From Alkalimarinus sediminis (GTDB lineage: Bacteria; Pseudomonadota; Gammaproteobacteria; Pseudomonadales; Oleiphilaceae), in the NCBI RefSeq assembly GCF_026427595.1, contig NZ_CP101527.1, positions 124,001 to 188,000 on the forward strand: a stretch of DNA of 64,000 nucleotides. Direction: 5' to 3'. The position numbers and the translations under genes are program-made. Shown here piece by piece: positions 27,592 through 35,774 of this stretch. The notes beneath the pieces are model-generated. The model did no database searches. It was not told the origin of the DNA and worked only from the letters and a program-made list of their open reading frames with translations. Within the stretch, counting starts at the first letter, position 1. The number at the start of each line of letters is the position of its first letter.

Positions 27592-29262
27592 CTAGGCGAC
27601 GGCTTGTTGCTTTTCGACCATAAATTGATTGGTTGCGCTCAAGATGGCGTTTAATGAGGCTGTGACGATATCTTCGTGGATCGCAACGCCATAATAGTGT
27701 TGGCCCTCTATATTCACTTGCAGGTATGAGACTGCATCTGCGTCACTGCCCTCTTTCAGCGCGTGTTCGCTATATTCTTGAATGTTGATTTGAAAACCAT
27801 AGCGGCTTTGCAGCGCGTTAGCGAAGGCATCCATTACGCCATGTCCATCACCTGATATCTCAATAGTCTGATCGTCTACCAATAGTTTTGCGTGAACATG
27901 ATCATGAGTGGTGCGCTTTAATTCGAAAGCGCCTAAGCGAACAGGCGCTTGATGATCAATATAGACATCATTAAATAGCTGCCACATTGCTTCTGCCGGC
28001 ACTTCACCGCCATTTAGCTCTGCCTGACGTTGAACTACGCCACTAAACGCAATTTGTAACCAACGAGGTAACTGAACGCCATACTGCTGCTCAAGGGTAT
28101 AGGCTATGCCCCCTTTTCCTGATTGAGAGTTAACCCGAATCACCTCTTGATAGCTACGACCTAAATCGGTGGGATCTATCGGCAAGTACGCCACTTCCCA
28201 AGGCTGCTCAGGATCATAAAGGTCCAGGCACTTCTTAATGGCATCTTGGTGGCTTCCAGAGAACGCGGTATAGACTAGCTCACCTGCGTAAGGGTGTCTG
28301 GGGTGAACAGGCAACTGAGTGCAGGTTTTAACCACTCTTACTATTTCGTCCATATCAGCCAAATATAGTTCAGGGTCAATACCTTGGCTGTAAAGGTTCA
28401 TCGCCATGGTGACGATATCCATATTACCAGTTCGTTCGCCATTGCCTAACATGGTGCCCTCAACTCGCTGAGCACCAGCCATTACTGCTAACTCCGCAGC
28501 CGCTACGCCACATCCTCGATCATTATGGGTGTGCACGCTCACAATAATTGCATCACGACGCTTCACATGGTTGCAGAACCACTCGATCTGATCGGCAAAT
28601 ACATTGGGGGTGGCCATTTCAACCGTAGCGGGTAAATTGATAATAGCCGGCTTTTCAGCTGTGGGTTGCCACACCTCGGTCACGGCATTAACCACCTCAA
28701 CAGCGAAATCTAATTCAGTGCCGGTAAAGCTTTCAGGCGAGTACTGGTAGACCCACTCAGTCTCTGGGTGTTGCTCGGCCAACGCCTTAACTTTACTCGC
28801 ACCGCTAACAGCGATATCAATAATGCCTTGTTTGTCTAACTTAAAAACTTGCTCGCGCTGTACGGTTGAGGTGGAGTTGTAGACGTGAACAACCGCTCGT
28901 CTAGCGCCTTTAAGAGACTCAAATGTACGTTCGATAAGCTCAGGTCTGGCTTGCGTTAATACCTGCAAAGTGACGTCCTCTGGCACCTGATCTTCTTCGA
29001 TCAACCAGCGAACAAAATCAAAGTCTGGCTGTGATGCCGCAGGAAAGCCAACTTCGATCTCTTTAAAGCCGACTTTAACCAACAATGCGAAGAGCATCTG
29101 CTTTTGACTCACTGACATAGGTTCAATCAACGCCTGATTACCATCGCGCAGATCAACACTGCACCAGTTAGGCGCTTGAGTGATAACTTGATCTGGCCAA
29201 GTTCGATTGGCGATCTTGATGGGGGCTACGGGGCGATATTTTTTATGATTGAACCCTGACAT
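27592..29262 (-). CDS. leuA: 2-isopropylmalate synthase
   Basis: The first committed enzyme of leucine synthesis, joining acetyl-CoA and 2-oxoisovalerate. The 556-residue protein is of the long Pseudomonas/actinobacterial type. The TIM-barrel domain has VDLRDGNQALIEPMS near residue 37 with the catalytic Arg-Asp. The metal-binding HTHNDRGCGVAAAEL and GNGERTGN follow near 240-285. The C-terminal allosteric LeuA domain (about residues 425-550) should mediate feedback by leucine. AGGAG 9 nt before the ATG supports the start. A divergent Lrp-type regulator gene stands 186 bp away. No other leu genes are close. Confidence 0.97.
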   Translation of the reverse strand: MSGFNHKKYRPVAPIKIANRTWPDQVITQAPNWCSVDLRDGNQALIEPMSVSQKQMLFALLVKVGFKEIEVGFPAASQPDFDFVRWLIEEDQVPEDVTLQVLTQARPELIERTFESLKGARRAVVHVYNSTSTVQREQVFKLDKQGIIDIAVSGASKVKALAEQHPETEWVYQYSPESFTGTELDFAVEVVNAVTEVWQPTAEKPAIINLPATVEMATPNVFADQIEWFCNHVKRRDAIIVSVHTHNDRGCGVAAAELAVMAGAQRVEGTMLGNGERTGNMDIVTMAMNLYSQGIDPELYLADMDEIVRVVKTCTQLPVHPRHPYAGELVYTAFSGSHQDAIKKCLDLYDPEQPWEVAYLPIDPTDLGRSYQEVIRVNSQSGKGGIAYTLEQQYGVQLPRWLQIAFSGVVQRQAELNGGEVPAEAMWQLFNDVYIDHQAPVRLGAFELKRTTHDHVHAKLLVDDQTIEISGDGHGVMDAFANALQSRYGFQINIQEYSEHALKEGSDADAVSYLQVNIEGQHYYGVAIHEDIVTASLNAILSATNQFMVEKQQAVA

Positions 29263-29297
29263 GCTGGGCAGCTCCTGTATTAACGTAGTGAGAGCAA

Positions 29298-29303
29298 ATT
29301 ATA
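29298..29303 (-). promoter_or_regulatory. leuA: Candidate -10 element of leuA
   Basis: A perfect TATAAT on the minus strand lies 35 bp before the leuA ATG. No -35 element at ideal spacing is obvious (a TTGCAA is 22 nt upstream). I saw no leader peptide rich in Leu codons, so attenuation is not supported. Assignment is tentative. Confidence 0.35.
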
Positions 29304-29448
29304 GGGTTATTTTTAGGGGGAAAGATTGCAAAATAACATCCAATTACATTCTTTATGGCAATTAATAGCTAATATTTATTAATATAATAGTGATATATTG
29401 TGCTTATGATGATTATGTTGGTGGTAATGGTTTTCAATTGGGCTATTT

Positions 29449-29925
29449 ATGGTGACTATCGATAGGTTAGACCGAAGAATACTGGAAGAGCTGCAAAAAA
29501 ATGGCAGTATCAGTAATCTCGAATTGGCTGAACTAGTAGGGTTATCGCCTTCTCCTTGTTCGCGGCGAGTTAAGCAGCTTGAGGAGAGTGGGATTATCAA
29601 CCGAACGGTTACGTTGTTGAACCCTGAGAAATTAAACCTTAAACTCACAGCCATCATCCAAGTGAGTATGGATCGCCATACTCCAGACCGGTTTGAAAAC
29701 TTTGAACAAACGCTAGAGGGTTACCCTGAGGTGATGGCCTGTTCGTTAATAACAGGGCAAGCGGCTGATTATTTGATTGAAGTATTGGTGCAAGATATGG
29801 ATGGTTATCAGGCATTTTTGTTAGGTCGGTTAACACGCATTCCAGGGGTTACGGGAGTTCATTCCAGCTTTGTATTGCGTAAAATTATTGATCGAACAGA
29901 GATCCCCCTGACTCATTTAAAATAG
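29449..29925 (+). CDS. Lrp/AsnC-family transcriptional regulator
   Basis: A 158-residue leucine-responsive regulatory protein family member. The N-terminal helix-turn-helix is at about residues 5-55 (LDRRILEELQKNGSISNLEL, then GLSPSPCSRRVKQLEESG). The C-terminal RAM/AsnC ligand domain follows (MACSLITGQAADYLIEVLVQ). Length equals that of typical Lrp-like proteins. It is divergent from leuA, which suggests but does not prove that it controls leuA or itself. A small CopD-like membrane gene follows 24 bp downstream. Confidence 0.94.
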   Translation: MVTIDRLDRRILEELQKNGSISNLELAELVGLSPSPCSRRVKQLEESGIINRTVTLLNPEKLNLKLTAIIQVSMDRHTPDRFENFEQTLEGYPEVMACSLITGQAADYLIEVLVQDMDGYQAFLLGRLTRIPGVTGVHSSFVLRKIIDRTEIPLTHLK

Positions 29926-29949
29926 TGATTCACTAAAAGAGAGCTAAGT

Positions 29950-30405
29950 ATGTCAATTGCGTTATCTTTACACTTGTTAGCCGCTGTTATTTGGGTCGGC
30001 GGTATGTTTTTCGCTTATGTATGTCTTCGTCCTGTTGCGGCGACAGTATTAGAGCCACCCCATAGATTGCAACTTTGGGCACATGTGTTTGTTCGTTTTT
30101 TTAGCTGGGTATGGGCGAGCATTATCACGCTTATTGTGACAGGTCATGGCATGATTGCCCTATATGGCGGTTTCGGCAGCATTGGTAAGCATGTTCATAT
30201 TATGCTGGCGGTGGGTTATGTGATGTTCTTGCTCTATGCACACCTCTATTTTGCCCCTTTCAAGCGCCTTAAAAGAGCCGTTGAAGCAGCTGATTGGGCT
30301 ACAGCAGGTAATAATCTAAACCAAATCAGAAAGATCGTCGGTATTAACCTTGTTTTAGGTCTAGTGACCGTTGTTGTTGCCAGTGCTGGAAAGTATTTGT
30401 TGTAG
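29950..30405 (+). CDS. CopD-family four-helix membrane protein
   Basis: A 151-residue inner-membrane protein with four helices. The first helix, ALSLHLLAAVIWVGGMFFAY, carries the His-Leu-Leu-Ala-Ala-x-x-Trp-Val-Gly-Gly pattern of CopD-like proteins. Other conserved His are in VTGHGMIALYG, KHVHIMLAVGY and YAHLYFAPF. The regularly placed His suggests heme or copper ligands. Length fits the short single-domain CopD group. It probably shares a transcript with the Lrp-like gene upstream. Confidence 0.83.
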   Translation: MSIALSLHLLAAVIWVGGMFFAYVCLRPVAATVLEPPHRLQLWAHVFVRFFSWVWASIITLIVTGHGMIALYGGFGSIGKHVHIMLAVGYVMFLLYAHLYFAPFKRLKRAVEAADWATAGNNLNQIRKIVGINLVLGLVTVVVASAGKYLL

Positions 30406-30426
30406 GTAACGACCTCTGTTAAAAGC

Positions 30427-30452
30427 GAGGCTCTCTGTTATCTCAGAGCCTC
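30427..30452 (+). terminator. Stem-loop after the CopD-like gene
   Basis: A perfect 8-bp stem (GAGGCTCT / AGAGCCTC) with a 10-nt loop starts 21 bp after the stop codon. A short T-containing stretch but no true U-run follows. It may be a weak terminator or an RNA-end protector. Confidence 0.45.
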
Positions 30453-30490
30453 CGCTCTCATTCCCGCGAAGACGGCAAGAGCATTAAAAC

Positions 30491-30516
30491 TGCTTCGCGG
30501 CTCTTTGGCGCGAAAA
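30491..30516 (-). repeat. REPIN remnant
   Basis: Read on the minus strand, the sequence is TTTTCGCGCCAAAG joined directly to AGCCGCGAAGCA. The first half matches the left palindrome at 39.34 kb and the second half the right palindrome at 39.41 kb. It looks like a copy of that element with the middle lost. Confidence 0.6.
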
Positions 30517-30758
30517 AGGTTCAATTTTGTATTAAAACAATCTGTAGGAGTGTTCTTTCACTGCTACTGGGCTTCTTCAAGCCTGCTTGCTTTACGCCTT
30601 TTTGCTCTATGATTGCCTATGTCTAGCGGTGCGCAAGCGCACCCTATAGTTTACTTGAATCAAATAACAACGGTCTGTTTTGGGGTGTGAGTAGTACCAA
30701 CGCGGCAAAATGATGCTCTGGTTCTAATCATAACTCTGGTTCTAATAATAGTGAGTTA

Positions 30759-32783
30759 TCAGTTAAACGCAGGTGAATAGAAAATCGGCTGCTGATCTCT
30801 AGGTTGAACTACAAACCGATACTCGCGTTGCTCGCCATCAAACAGTGGGTTGTACCAGTAAGCGCTATATTCCGCCATTCCGTTGCCAGCATCTGTTTCA
30901 GTAATTCTAACCGCCATATCATAGCCTTCGTCGTTCACTGGTATACCATCTACCTTTAATGGCGTCCATTCGCCTTGATCAACTCGTGTTTCAATGCTGA
31001 GTAGAGGTCGGTTAAGTTGAATTTTTGAGGCGTTAACGTCGAGCCAGCTAAACTCCCATTGACCTTCTTGGTTAGTCGAGGCGTGAGTGAATGTTGGACT
31101 CTGTAGAGTCGCCCTTTTCCCTAAAGCATCAGTTGGTTGAGGCAAGAACCGTCTAACTTCAAAACGGTACTGCCACTGGTCAGGTAACTCATTAACGGTC
31201 TCTGTGTTATTGAGCATGTCATGGGCTAGCTTACTTGACTGTGCGACCAAGTAAGGAAGTGTTTGCTTACCATATAGCGTATGTCCGCCCTCATAGTATT
31301 GTCTGCCATACTCTTCAGGCGTGGTGACATAACCGGTATAACCACCGGCAAGGCTTGAGACCATAACGTGTTGAACTGGGTTGTTTGCGTTAGTAAGTTG
31401 TTGCTTTATCGCACTAGAAAGTCTGTTGCCCGATTCGGTTGTGACTTCAAATGGCAATGGAACCATCACTAAGTCATTAATCTTCACCAGTTGAAAGAGT
31501 ACATAATCTGGGAAGCTATCTTTTGGCTCAAATAGAGGCTGAAATAGCGAAAACCCTAAAATACGCTTACGGCCCTGGCAGTTATCTTCTTCATCGCCCC
31601 AACGACGTGAACCCTGTTTAAAGAATGGCAGATACCCGATCACAGGAGATGTATGTTCTTGTGGTGCAGCGGCTAATGTCATACCCGCTGCGGCTTCACT
31701 ACAAATTTCGTAACCATCGATAGCATTCTCTTCGCGTATGTTGATATGGCGAATAGCCGAACTGATATCGACCTCATCGGTCAGCTGCTCATCTAGCTCT
31801 TCATAGAGTGTGATGACTTTTTTGGCAATCCCTTGGCCAATGCGTTTGGCTTCAATATAACCGGCCATGCCGAATCGTTGCGCTGGTGCAGTATCGGCAT
31901 GGGCGCCTTCAAAGGCTGAAACATGAACGGGTTGAGAGGGGTTATAGTGATTGGTGATAAATCGTTCCCAGTCTTTGTGGATGTAGGCCCATACATCAGC
32001 ATTGAATAGGGTTTCTTGTTGAGGCAGTGCGGTACCATGTATCGAAAAACTCGCAAATGCGCCTAAGGGCTCATATTCCTGGTTTTCAGTTAATGCATCG
32101 ATTCTCACCATATAGAGCGAAGGGTCTACTCGGTGAAAGGTGCGGTTATCTGCTGTGCTTTTGTTTGCAACGTTTCTATTCTCAATGTGTGCCTCAATTG
32201 AGCGGTTGCGGGTGTGCCCCCAGATATCAATCTTGCCGGTTGCCAGTTTAGCGGGTCGTTGTTGCTGGTAAGCCGTGATGGCTGCGTTACTTATCTGCTC
32301 GACTAGAAAATCAAAATAGCCGCTAGCAAAGCCGGATTTGTGGGAAATATGCTTGTTATAAAACTGGCTGCCTAAGATCTGACCGGGTGCAGAGTGTGAG
32401 TGGGTGGCGGTAATGGTAATATTGCTCGCATTGATATCGGTGCTTTGGGCCAGAACCTCTCCTAGTTTTGTATGCAGCACTCTGGAGCCAGCAGTGAGGT
32501 CGGTTTGCACTACAAGGTGGCTATCACCTTCGATGTCGCGCAGATAATAGACTCTAGCATAGAGACGTGTGCGAACCCCTTCGCCGATGTTAGACCACAA
32601 AGCATAGCCTGCTCGCGGCAGATAACCGGGTGGTGGCGTAATATCAACGGTTGCAGCGCCGGCCATAAAGTGAGTGGGAGGGATGACCTCTAAGGCCTTA
32701 TAATTCTGAATGCTGATTGAGTGCTGTTCAGTACAGCCGACTATAAGCCAAAGCAATAAAAGTAGTGGGAAGTGCCGCATCAA
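30759..32783 (-). CDS. Neutral/alkaline ceramidase-like lipoprotein
   Basis: A 674-residue protein of the neutral/alkaline non-lysosomal ceramidase family, which splits ceramide into sphingosine and fatty acid. A lipoprotein signal (MMRHFPLLLLLWLIVGC, Cys17) places it in the envelope. The family regions are visible: GAATVDITPPPGYLPRAGY near the mature N-terminus, the zinc-site segment ITATHSHSAPGQILG, GHTRNRSIEAHIEN and FASFSIHGTALPQQ. The last resembles the active-site segment, but I cannot identify the Ser nucleophile with confidence. The C-terminal immunoglobulin-like domain (about residues 560-674) is present. Pseudomonas ceramidase has 670 residues and is secreted; here lipid anchoring is predicted. 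Confidence 0.87.
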   Translation of the reverse strand: MMRHFPLLLLLWLIVGCTEQHSISIQNYKALEVIPPTHFMAGAATVDITPPPGYLPRAGYALWSNIGEGVRTRLYARVYYLRDIEGDSHLVVQTDLTAGSRVLHTKLGEVLAQSTDINASNITITATHSHSAPGQILGSQFYNKHISHKSGFASGYFDFLVEQISNAAITAYQQQRPAKLATGKIDIWGHTRNRSIEAHIENRNVANKSTADNRTFHRVDPSLYMVRIDALTENQEYEPLGAFASFSIHGTALPQQETLFNADVWAYIHKDWERFITNHYNPSQPVHVSAFEGAHADTAPAQRFGMAGYIEAKRIGQGIAKKVITLYEELDEQLTDEVDISSAIRHINIREENAIDGYEICSEAAAGMTLAAAPQEHTSPVIGYLPFFKQGSRRWGDEEDNCQGRKRILGFSLFQPLFEPKDSFPDYVLFQLVKINDLVMVPLPFEVTTESGNRLSSAIKQQLTNANNPVQHVMVSSLAGGYTGYVTTPEEYGRQYYEGGHTLYGKQTLPYLVAQSSKLAHDMLNNTETVNELPDQWQYRFEVRRFLPQPTDALGKRATLQSPTFTHASTNQEGQWEFSWLDVNASKIQLNRPLLSIETRVDQGEWTPLKVDGIPVNDEGYDMAVRITETDAGNGMAEYSAYWYNPLFDGEQREYRFVVQPRDQQPIFYSPAFN

Positions 32784-33148
32784 GGGTGTAATCCTATTGT
32801 TGTAGAGTCCACTGGATTATAAATAGTGTTACATATGTACCAAATGGTAGCAGCAATCAGCGATAGAAAGTGTGACGCTAAACGTATATAGGCTTAAATC
32901 TCATCTTAACTGAGCAATTATTCACAGTCTTGCAAGATAGTCGTTATCGAAAAATGCACGCGGTGTGTTTTTATTCTATAGTTAATAAATAAGGCTGAAA
33001 TCGAAATTCACCGTAAAAACAAGATATTAATGGTTTTTATGTGGAGTATGTCGCATTTTTGCGACTCTTTTTTTGTGTGTGTTCAACTGGTTATTATGAC
33101 GCCCTGCTTCATAAACTGTGCAGGCGGTATGCATTTGGAGTAACAGTG
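32784..33148. other. Divergent intergenic region
   Basis: A 365-bp AT-rich stretch lies between the ceramidase-like gene (minus) and the MshEN-FN3 gene (plus). It should carry both promoters. I see no hairpin, repeat or binding-site pattern strong enough to name. An open frame runs from 33041 into the plus-strand gene, but it has no ribosome-binding site at its first ATG. Confidence 0.5.
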
Positions 33149-33739
33149 ATGATGCTAAAAGAGCAAAAGAAAACACGTTTAGGCGATCTGTTATTAGAGA
33201 ATAATCTGATAACTAAGCAGCAGCTCGAAGACGCGATTATTGCTCAGACACACACAGATAAGCACCTGGGTGATATTTTGGTTGAGATGAAACTAGTCTC
33301 TAGATGGCAAGTTTGGCGTTTATTAAAGCTTCAGAGACACTTGCGCAATACTATTTTAACCTCGGTTTTGAGTCTGTCGCCATTGATGTTAGTAGGCTGT
33401 GGTGGTGGAGGTGGTAGCGGTGCGGCAGGTAGCAGCGCAGCCCAACAAGTTGCCGCAGAAGAGGTGGTAACCGAGCGACGATCGGCAAAGTTATCTTGGT
33501 CTTTGCCTAGCTCGCGGGCTGATGGCAGTCCTCTTGAATTGTACGAAATAGAAGCGTTTAGAATCTATCATACTACTCAAGATGGAAGTGTCGAAGAAGT
33601 GCTTGAAGTGCCTGGAGATGAAACTCAACTTGATTTGTCGTCTCTGGTAGAAGGGACTCATCTTTTTGCTATTACAGTGGTGGATAGCAATGGTTTAGAG
33701 AGTGATTTTTCTGAAACCGTGACTAAAGTCATTATGTAA
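33149..33739 (+). CDS. MshEN (GspE N-domain)-like / FN3 domain membrane protein or lipoprotein
   Basis: Translated from the ATG at 33149 (GGAG at 33137-33140), the protein has 196 residues in three parts. Residues about 8-68 form two halves of a GspE/MshE N-terminal domain: TRLGDLLLENNLITKQQLED and KHLGDILVEMKLVS. In MshE this fold binds cyclic di-GMP through the repeated RLG-x-x-L pattern. Residues 70-88 are a hydrophobic segment ending LMLVGC, which resembles a lipobox. A Gly/Ser/Ala linker follows. Residues about 110-196 look like a fibronectin type III domain (KLSWSLPSSRADGSPLELYE ... GTHLFAITVVDSNGLES). If the hydrophobic segment is a signal anchor, the first part is cytosolic and the FN3 part periplasmic. 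I know no named protein with this layout. Confidence 0.75.
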   Translation: MMLKEQKKTRLGDLLLENNLITKQQLEDAIIAQTHTDKHLGDILVEMKLVSRWQVWRLLKLQRHLRNTILTSVLSLSPLMLVGCGGGGGSGAAGSSAAQQVAAEEVVTERRSAKLSWSLPSSRADGSPLELYEIEAFRIYHTTQDGSVEEVLEVPGDETQLDLSSLVEGTHLFAITVVDSNGLESDFSETVTKVIM

Positions 33740-33948
33740 GAGACTTTGGTCTTCAACCCATTGATTGTCAATTTCTTATAGTTATTAATAGCTGTTCGAC
33801 CTACTCTTTTTAGCAGCAATACCTGATGGCCTAACCCTCACGGCCATAAATTGTTGTTGGATTAACGCCCCTATTTTGTTTAAATCCCGCCCTCATCGCT
33901 TGGTTTCAAGTGATGCCCTTCGTTAAAAGCTATTACAGGAGTATATAA

Positions 33949-34890
33949 ATGGCGTTTAGCCTATTAGCCTTAATCGATGATATTGCTGCGGTATTGGATG
34001 ATGTAGCAGTTTTGTCAAAAGTAGCCGTTAAGAAGACGGCTGGAGTATTGGGTGATGACCTGGCGTTAAATGCAGAGCAAGTCTCTGGTGTTAAAGCCGA
34101 CCGTGAGTTACCCGTTGTTTGGGCCGTTGCAAAAGGCTCGTTCTTAAACAAATTTATTTTAGTGCCGGCAGCGTTGGCCATTAGTGCCTTTGCCCCAGCC
34201 CTGATTACCGTATTACTGGTGATTGGTGGTTTGTACCTATGTTATGAAGGGTTTGAAAAGGTCGCGCACAAGCTGCTTCATAGTCATAAAGAGCGATCTG
34301 ATCAGCACCAAGCGCATTTAAAGGCGCTGTCTAAATCTGATGTTGATTTAGTCGCCCTGGAAAAGACAAAAATTAAAGGGGCTATTCGTACTGACTTTAT
34401 ATTATCGGCAGAAATTGTTGTGATTGTGCTGGGTACGGTGCAGGAAGCATCCTTTGCCATGCAGGTGATGGTTGTGTCTTCACTAGCGCTACTGATCACA
34501 GTGGGTGTTTATGGTTTAGTGGCTGCGATTGTTAAGCTGGATGACCTAGGTTTACATTTGCTGCGGCAATCGGTGTCTGGCTCATATCGTTCAGTGAAGA
34601 GGTTTATAGGGCGTTCTCTGCTGATATTTGCACCTAATATGATGAAGATGCTCTCTATCGTGGGCACCATTGCGATGTTTTTAGTGGGGGGTGGAATACT
34701 CACTCATAGCTTCCATTGGTTGCATCAGCAGTCTGCAGCGACCGTCGAAATGCTTACTTCAGTGTTAGGGACTTTTTCGAGCGCTCTGACGCCTATATTG
34801 TTTGATGGAGTTATCGGCATAGTCGCTGGTGGTTTTGTGCTATTGTTAATCTCAATGCTGAGCAAAACTGCCAAGATAATAAAGGGTTAG
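33949..34890 (+). CDS. DUF808 (YedI-like) inner-membrane protein
   Basis: A 313-residue polytopic protein of the DUF808 family. The N-terminal signature SLLALIDDIAAVLDDVAVLS, followed by VKKTAGVLGDDLALNAEQVSG, is diagnostic. Hydrophobic helices are seen near residues 65-95, 145-175, 180-200, 225-250 and 280-305. E. coli YedI has the same length and layout. Function is unknown; a transport role is only inferred. It is followed 68 bp later by a ZIP transporter gene on the same strand. AGGAG about 8 nt before the ATG supports the start. Confidence 0.93.
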   Translation: MAFSLLALIDDIAAVLDDVAVLSKVAVKKTAGVLGDDLALNAEQVSGVKADRELPVVWAVAKGSFLNKFILVPAALAISAFAPALITVLLVIGGLYLCYEGFEKVAHKLLHSHKERSDQHQAHLKALSKSDVDLVALEKTKIKGAIRTDFILSAEIVVIVLGTVQEASFAMQVMVVSSLALLITVGVYGLVAAIVKLDDLGLHLLRQSVSGSYRSVKRFIGRSLLIFAPNMMKMLSIVGTIAMFLVGGGILTHSFHWLHQQSAATVEMLTSVLGTFSSALTPILFDGVIGIVAGGFVLLLISMLSKTAKIIKG

Positions 34891-34958
34891 ATGGCTAACT
34901 CTTAAACACTTGCTTTGATGTTTGAGATCTTTGCAGGATGCCAATAGGAGATGTTTCT

Positions 34959-35708
34959 ATGTCGCTAGGTTTACAAGCTGCGTTTTGGGGTGGCATCTCA
35001 GGTCTGGCTCTGTTGTTGGGCGCCTCAGTGGGGTACTTTATCAAACTACCCCATAAGGTTATCGCTAGTGTAATGGCCTTTGGTGCCGGGGTTTTAATCT
35101 CGGCGCTGTCATTTGAATTGATGGATAAAGCTCACCATCAGGGTGGCGTCCTCCCTGCGGTATTAGGCTTTGCATTTGGAGTTATTTTATATTCCAGTGC
35201 CAACGCTTTTCTTTCACGCTATGGTGCCAAGCATCGAAAACGTTCTCAGCTTCCAGGCTCTCATTCCGCCCAAGGGGCTAGTGTGGCAATTGCGTTAGGG
35301 GCGCTGATTGATGGTATTCCTGAGGCGGCTGCCATTGGTGTTAGCCTGCTTGATGGTGACGGTGTAGCTTTAGTAACCGTATGTGCTATTTTTCTTTCGA
35401 ATATTCCAGAAGGGTTGTCGAGTTCGGCGGGTATGCGCCAGTCAGGCAAGAGCGTGGGTTATGTGTTTGGCCTGTGGTTTTCAATCGCGTTAGTTTCATC
35501 GGTGTCGGCCTGGGCAGGTTTTAGTTTTCTAGGGCAGTTTGGCGATATCTATATTGCATTTGCCATCGCTGTGGCGGCTGGTGCTATTTTGGTGATGATT
35601 ATTCAAACGATGATCCCTGAAGCCTTTGAAGACATACACAATATTACAGGGCCTATTGCTGCCGTTGGTTTCTTAGTTGCCTTTTCAGCCAGTAAGCTGT
35701 TTGGTTGA
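34959..35708 (+). CDS. ZIP-family metal transporter
   Basis: A 249-residue inner-membrane metal transporter of about eight helices. The metal-binding helices are typical: ALGALIDGIPEAAAIG near residue 115 and FLSNIPEGLSSSAGM near 150. These carry the His/Asn/Pro/Glu pattern that in ZIP proteins forms a binuclear site for zinc or other divalent metals. I chose the ATG at 34959, because AGGAG (34946-34950) lies 8 nt upstream. An ATG at 34938 is in frame but poorly placed. Substrate direction and metal are inferred by family only. Confidence 0.9.
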   Translation: MSLGLQAAFWGGISGLALLLGASVGYFIKLPHKVIASVMAFGAGVLISALSFELMDKAHHQGGVLPAVLGFAFGVILYSSANAFLSRYGAKHRKRSQLPGSHSAQGASVAIALGALIDGIPEAAAIGVSLLDGDGVALVTVCAIFLSNIPEGLSSSAGMRQSGKSVGYVFGLWFSIALVSSVSAWAGFSFLGQFGDIYIAFAIAVAAGAILVMIIQTMIPEAFEDIHNITGPIAAVGFLVAFSASKLFG

Positions 35709-35743
35709 GCAAGAGGTTGTGGCTGGTGGTAACCAAATGAAGT

Positions 35744-35760
35744 TGGGGCGCAAAGCCCCA
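35744..35760. terminator. Short GC-rich hairpin between convergent genes
   Basis: A 6-bp perfect stem (TGGGGC / GCCCCA) with a 5-nt loop lies between the ZIP and YlqF genes. No U-tract is seen. It could be a weak bidirectional terminator. Confidence 0.4.
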
Positions 35761-35774
35761 GTGACTTGATACTG

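Larger units (their letters stand above)
30406..30758. other. Intergenic gap with hairpin, REPIN remnant and an 18-bp duplication
   Basis: This 353-bp space between convergent genes holds no supportable ORF. It holds an 8-bp stem-loop at 30427-30452, which may end the upstream transcript. A REP-like remnant lies at 30491-30516. An 18-bp unit is repeated once, at 30716-30733 and 30734-30751 (CTCTGGTTCTAAT then five variable bases). The rest shows nothing I can assign. Confidence 0.6.

Noticed and set aside
29263-29448. Leucine attenuator with leader peptide upstream of leuA
   Set aside because: No short ORF with a run of Leu codons and no terminator/antiterminator stems were found between the promoter-like element and leuA.
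33041-33148. Extended N-terminus of the MshEN-FN3 protein
   Set aside because: No ribosome-binding site at 33041, odd Cys/Phe-rich sequence, and the MshEN-like pattern begins just after the ATG at 33149.
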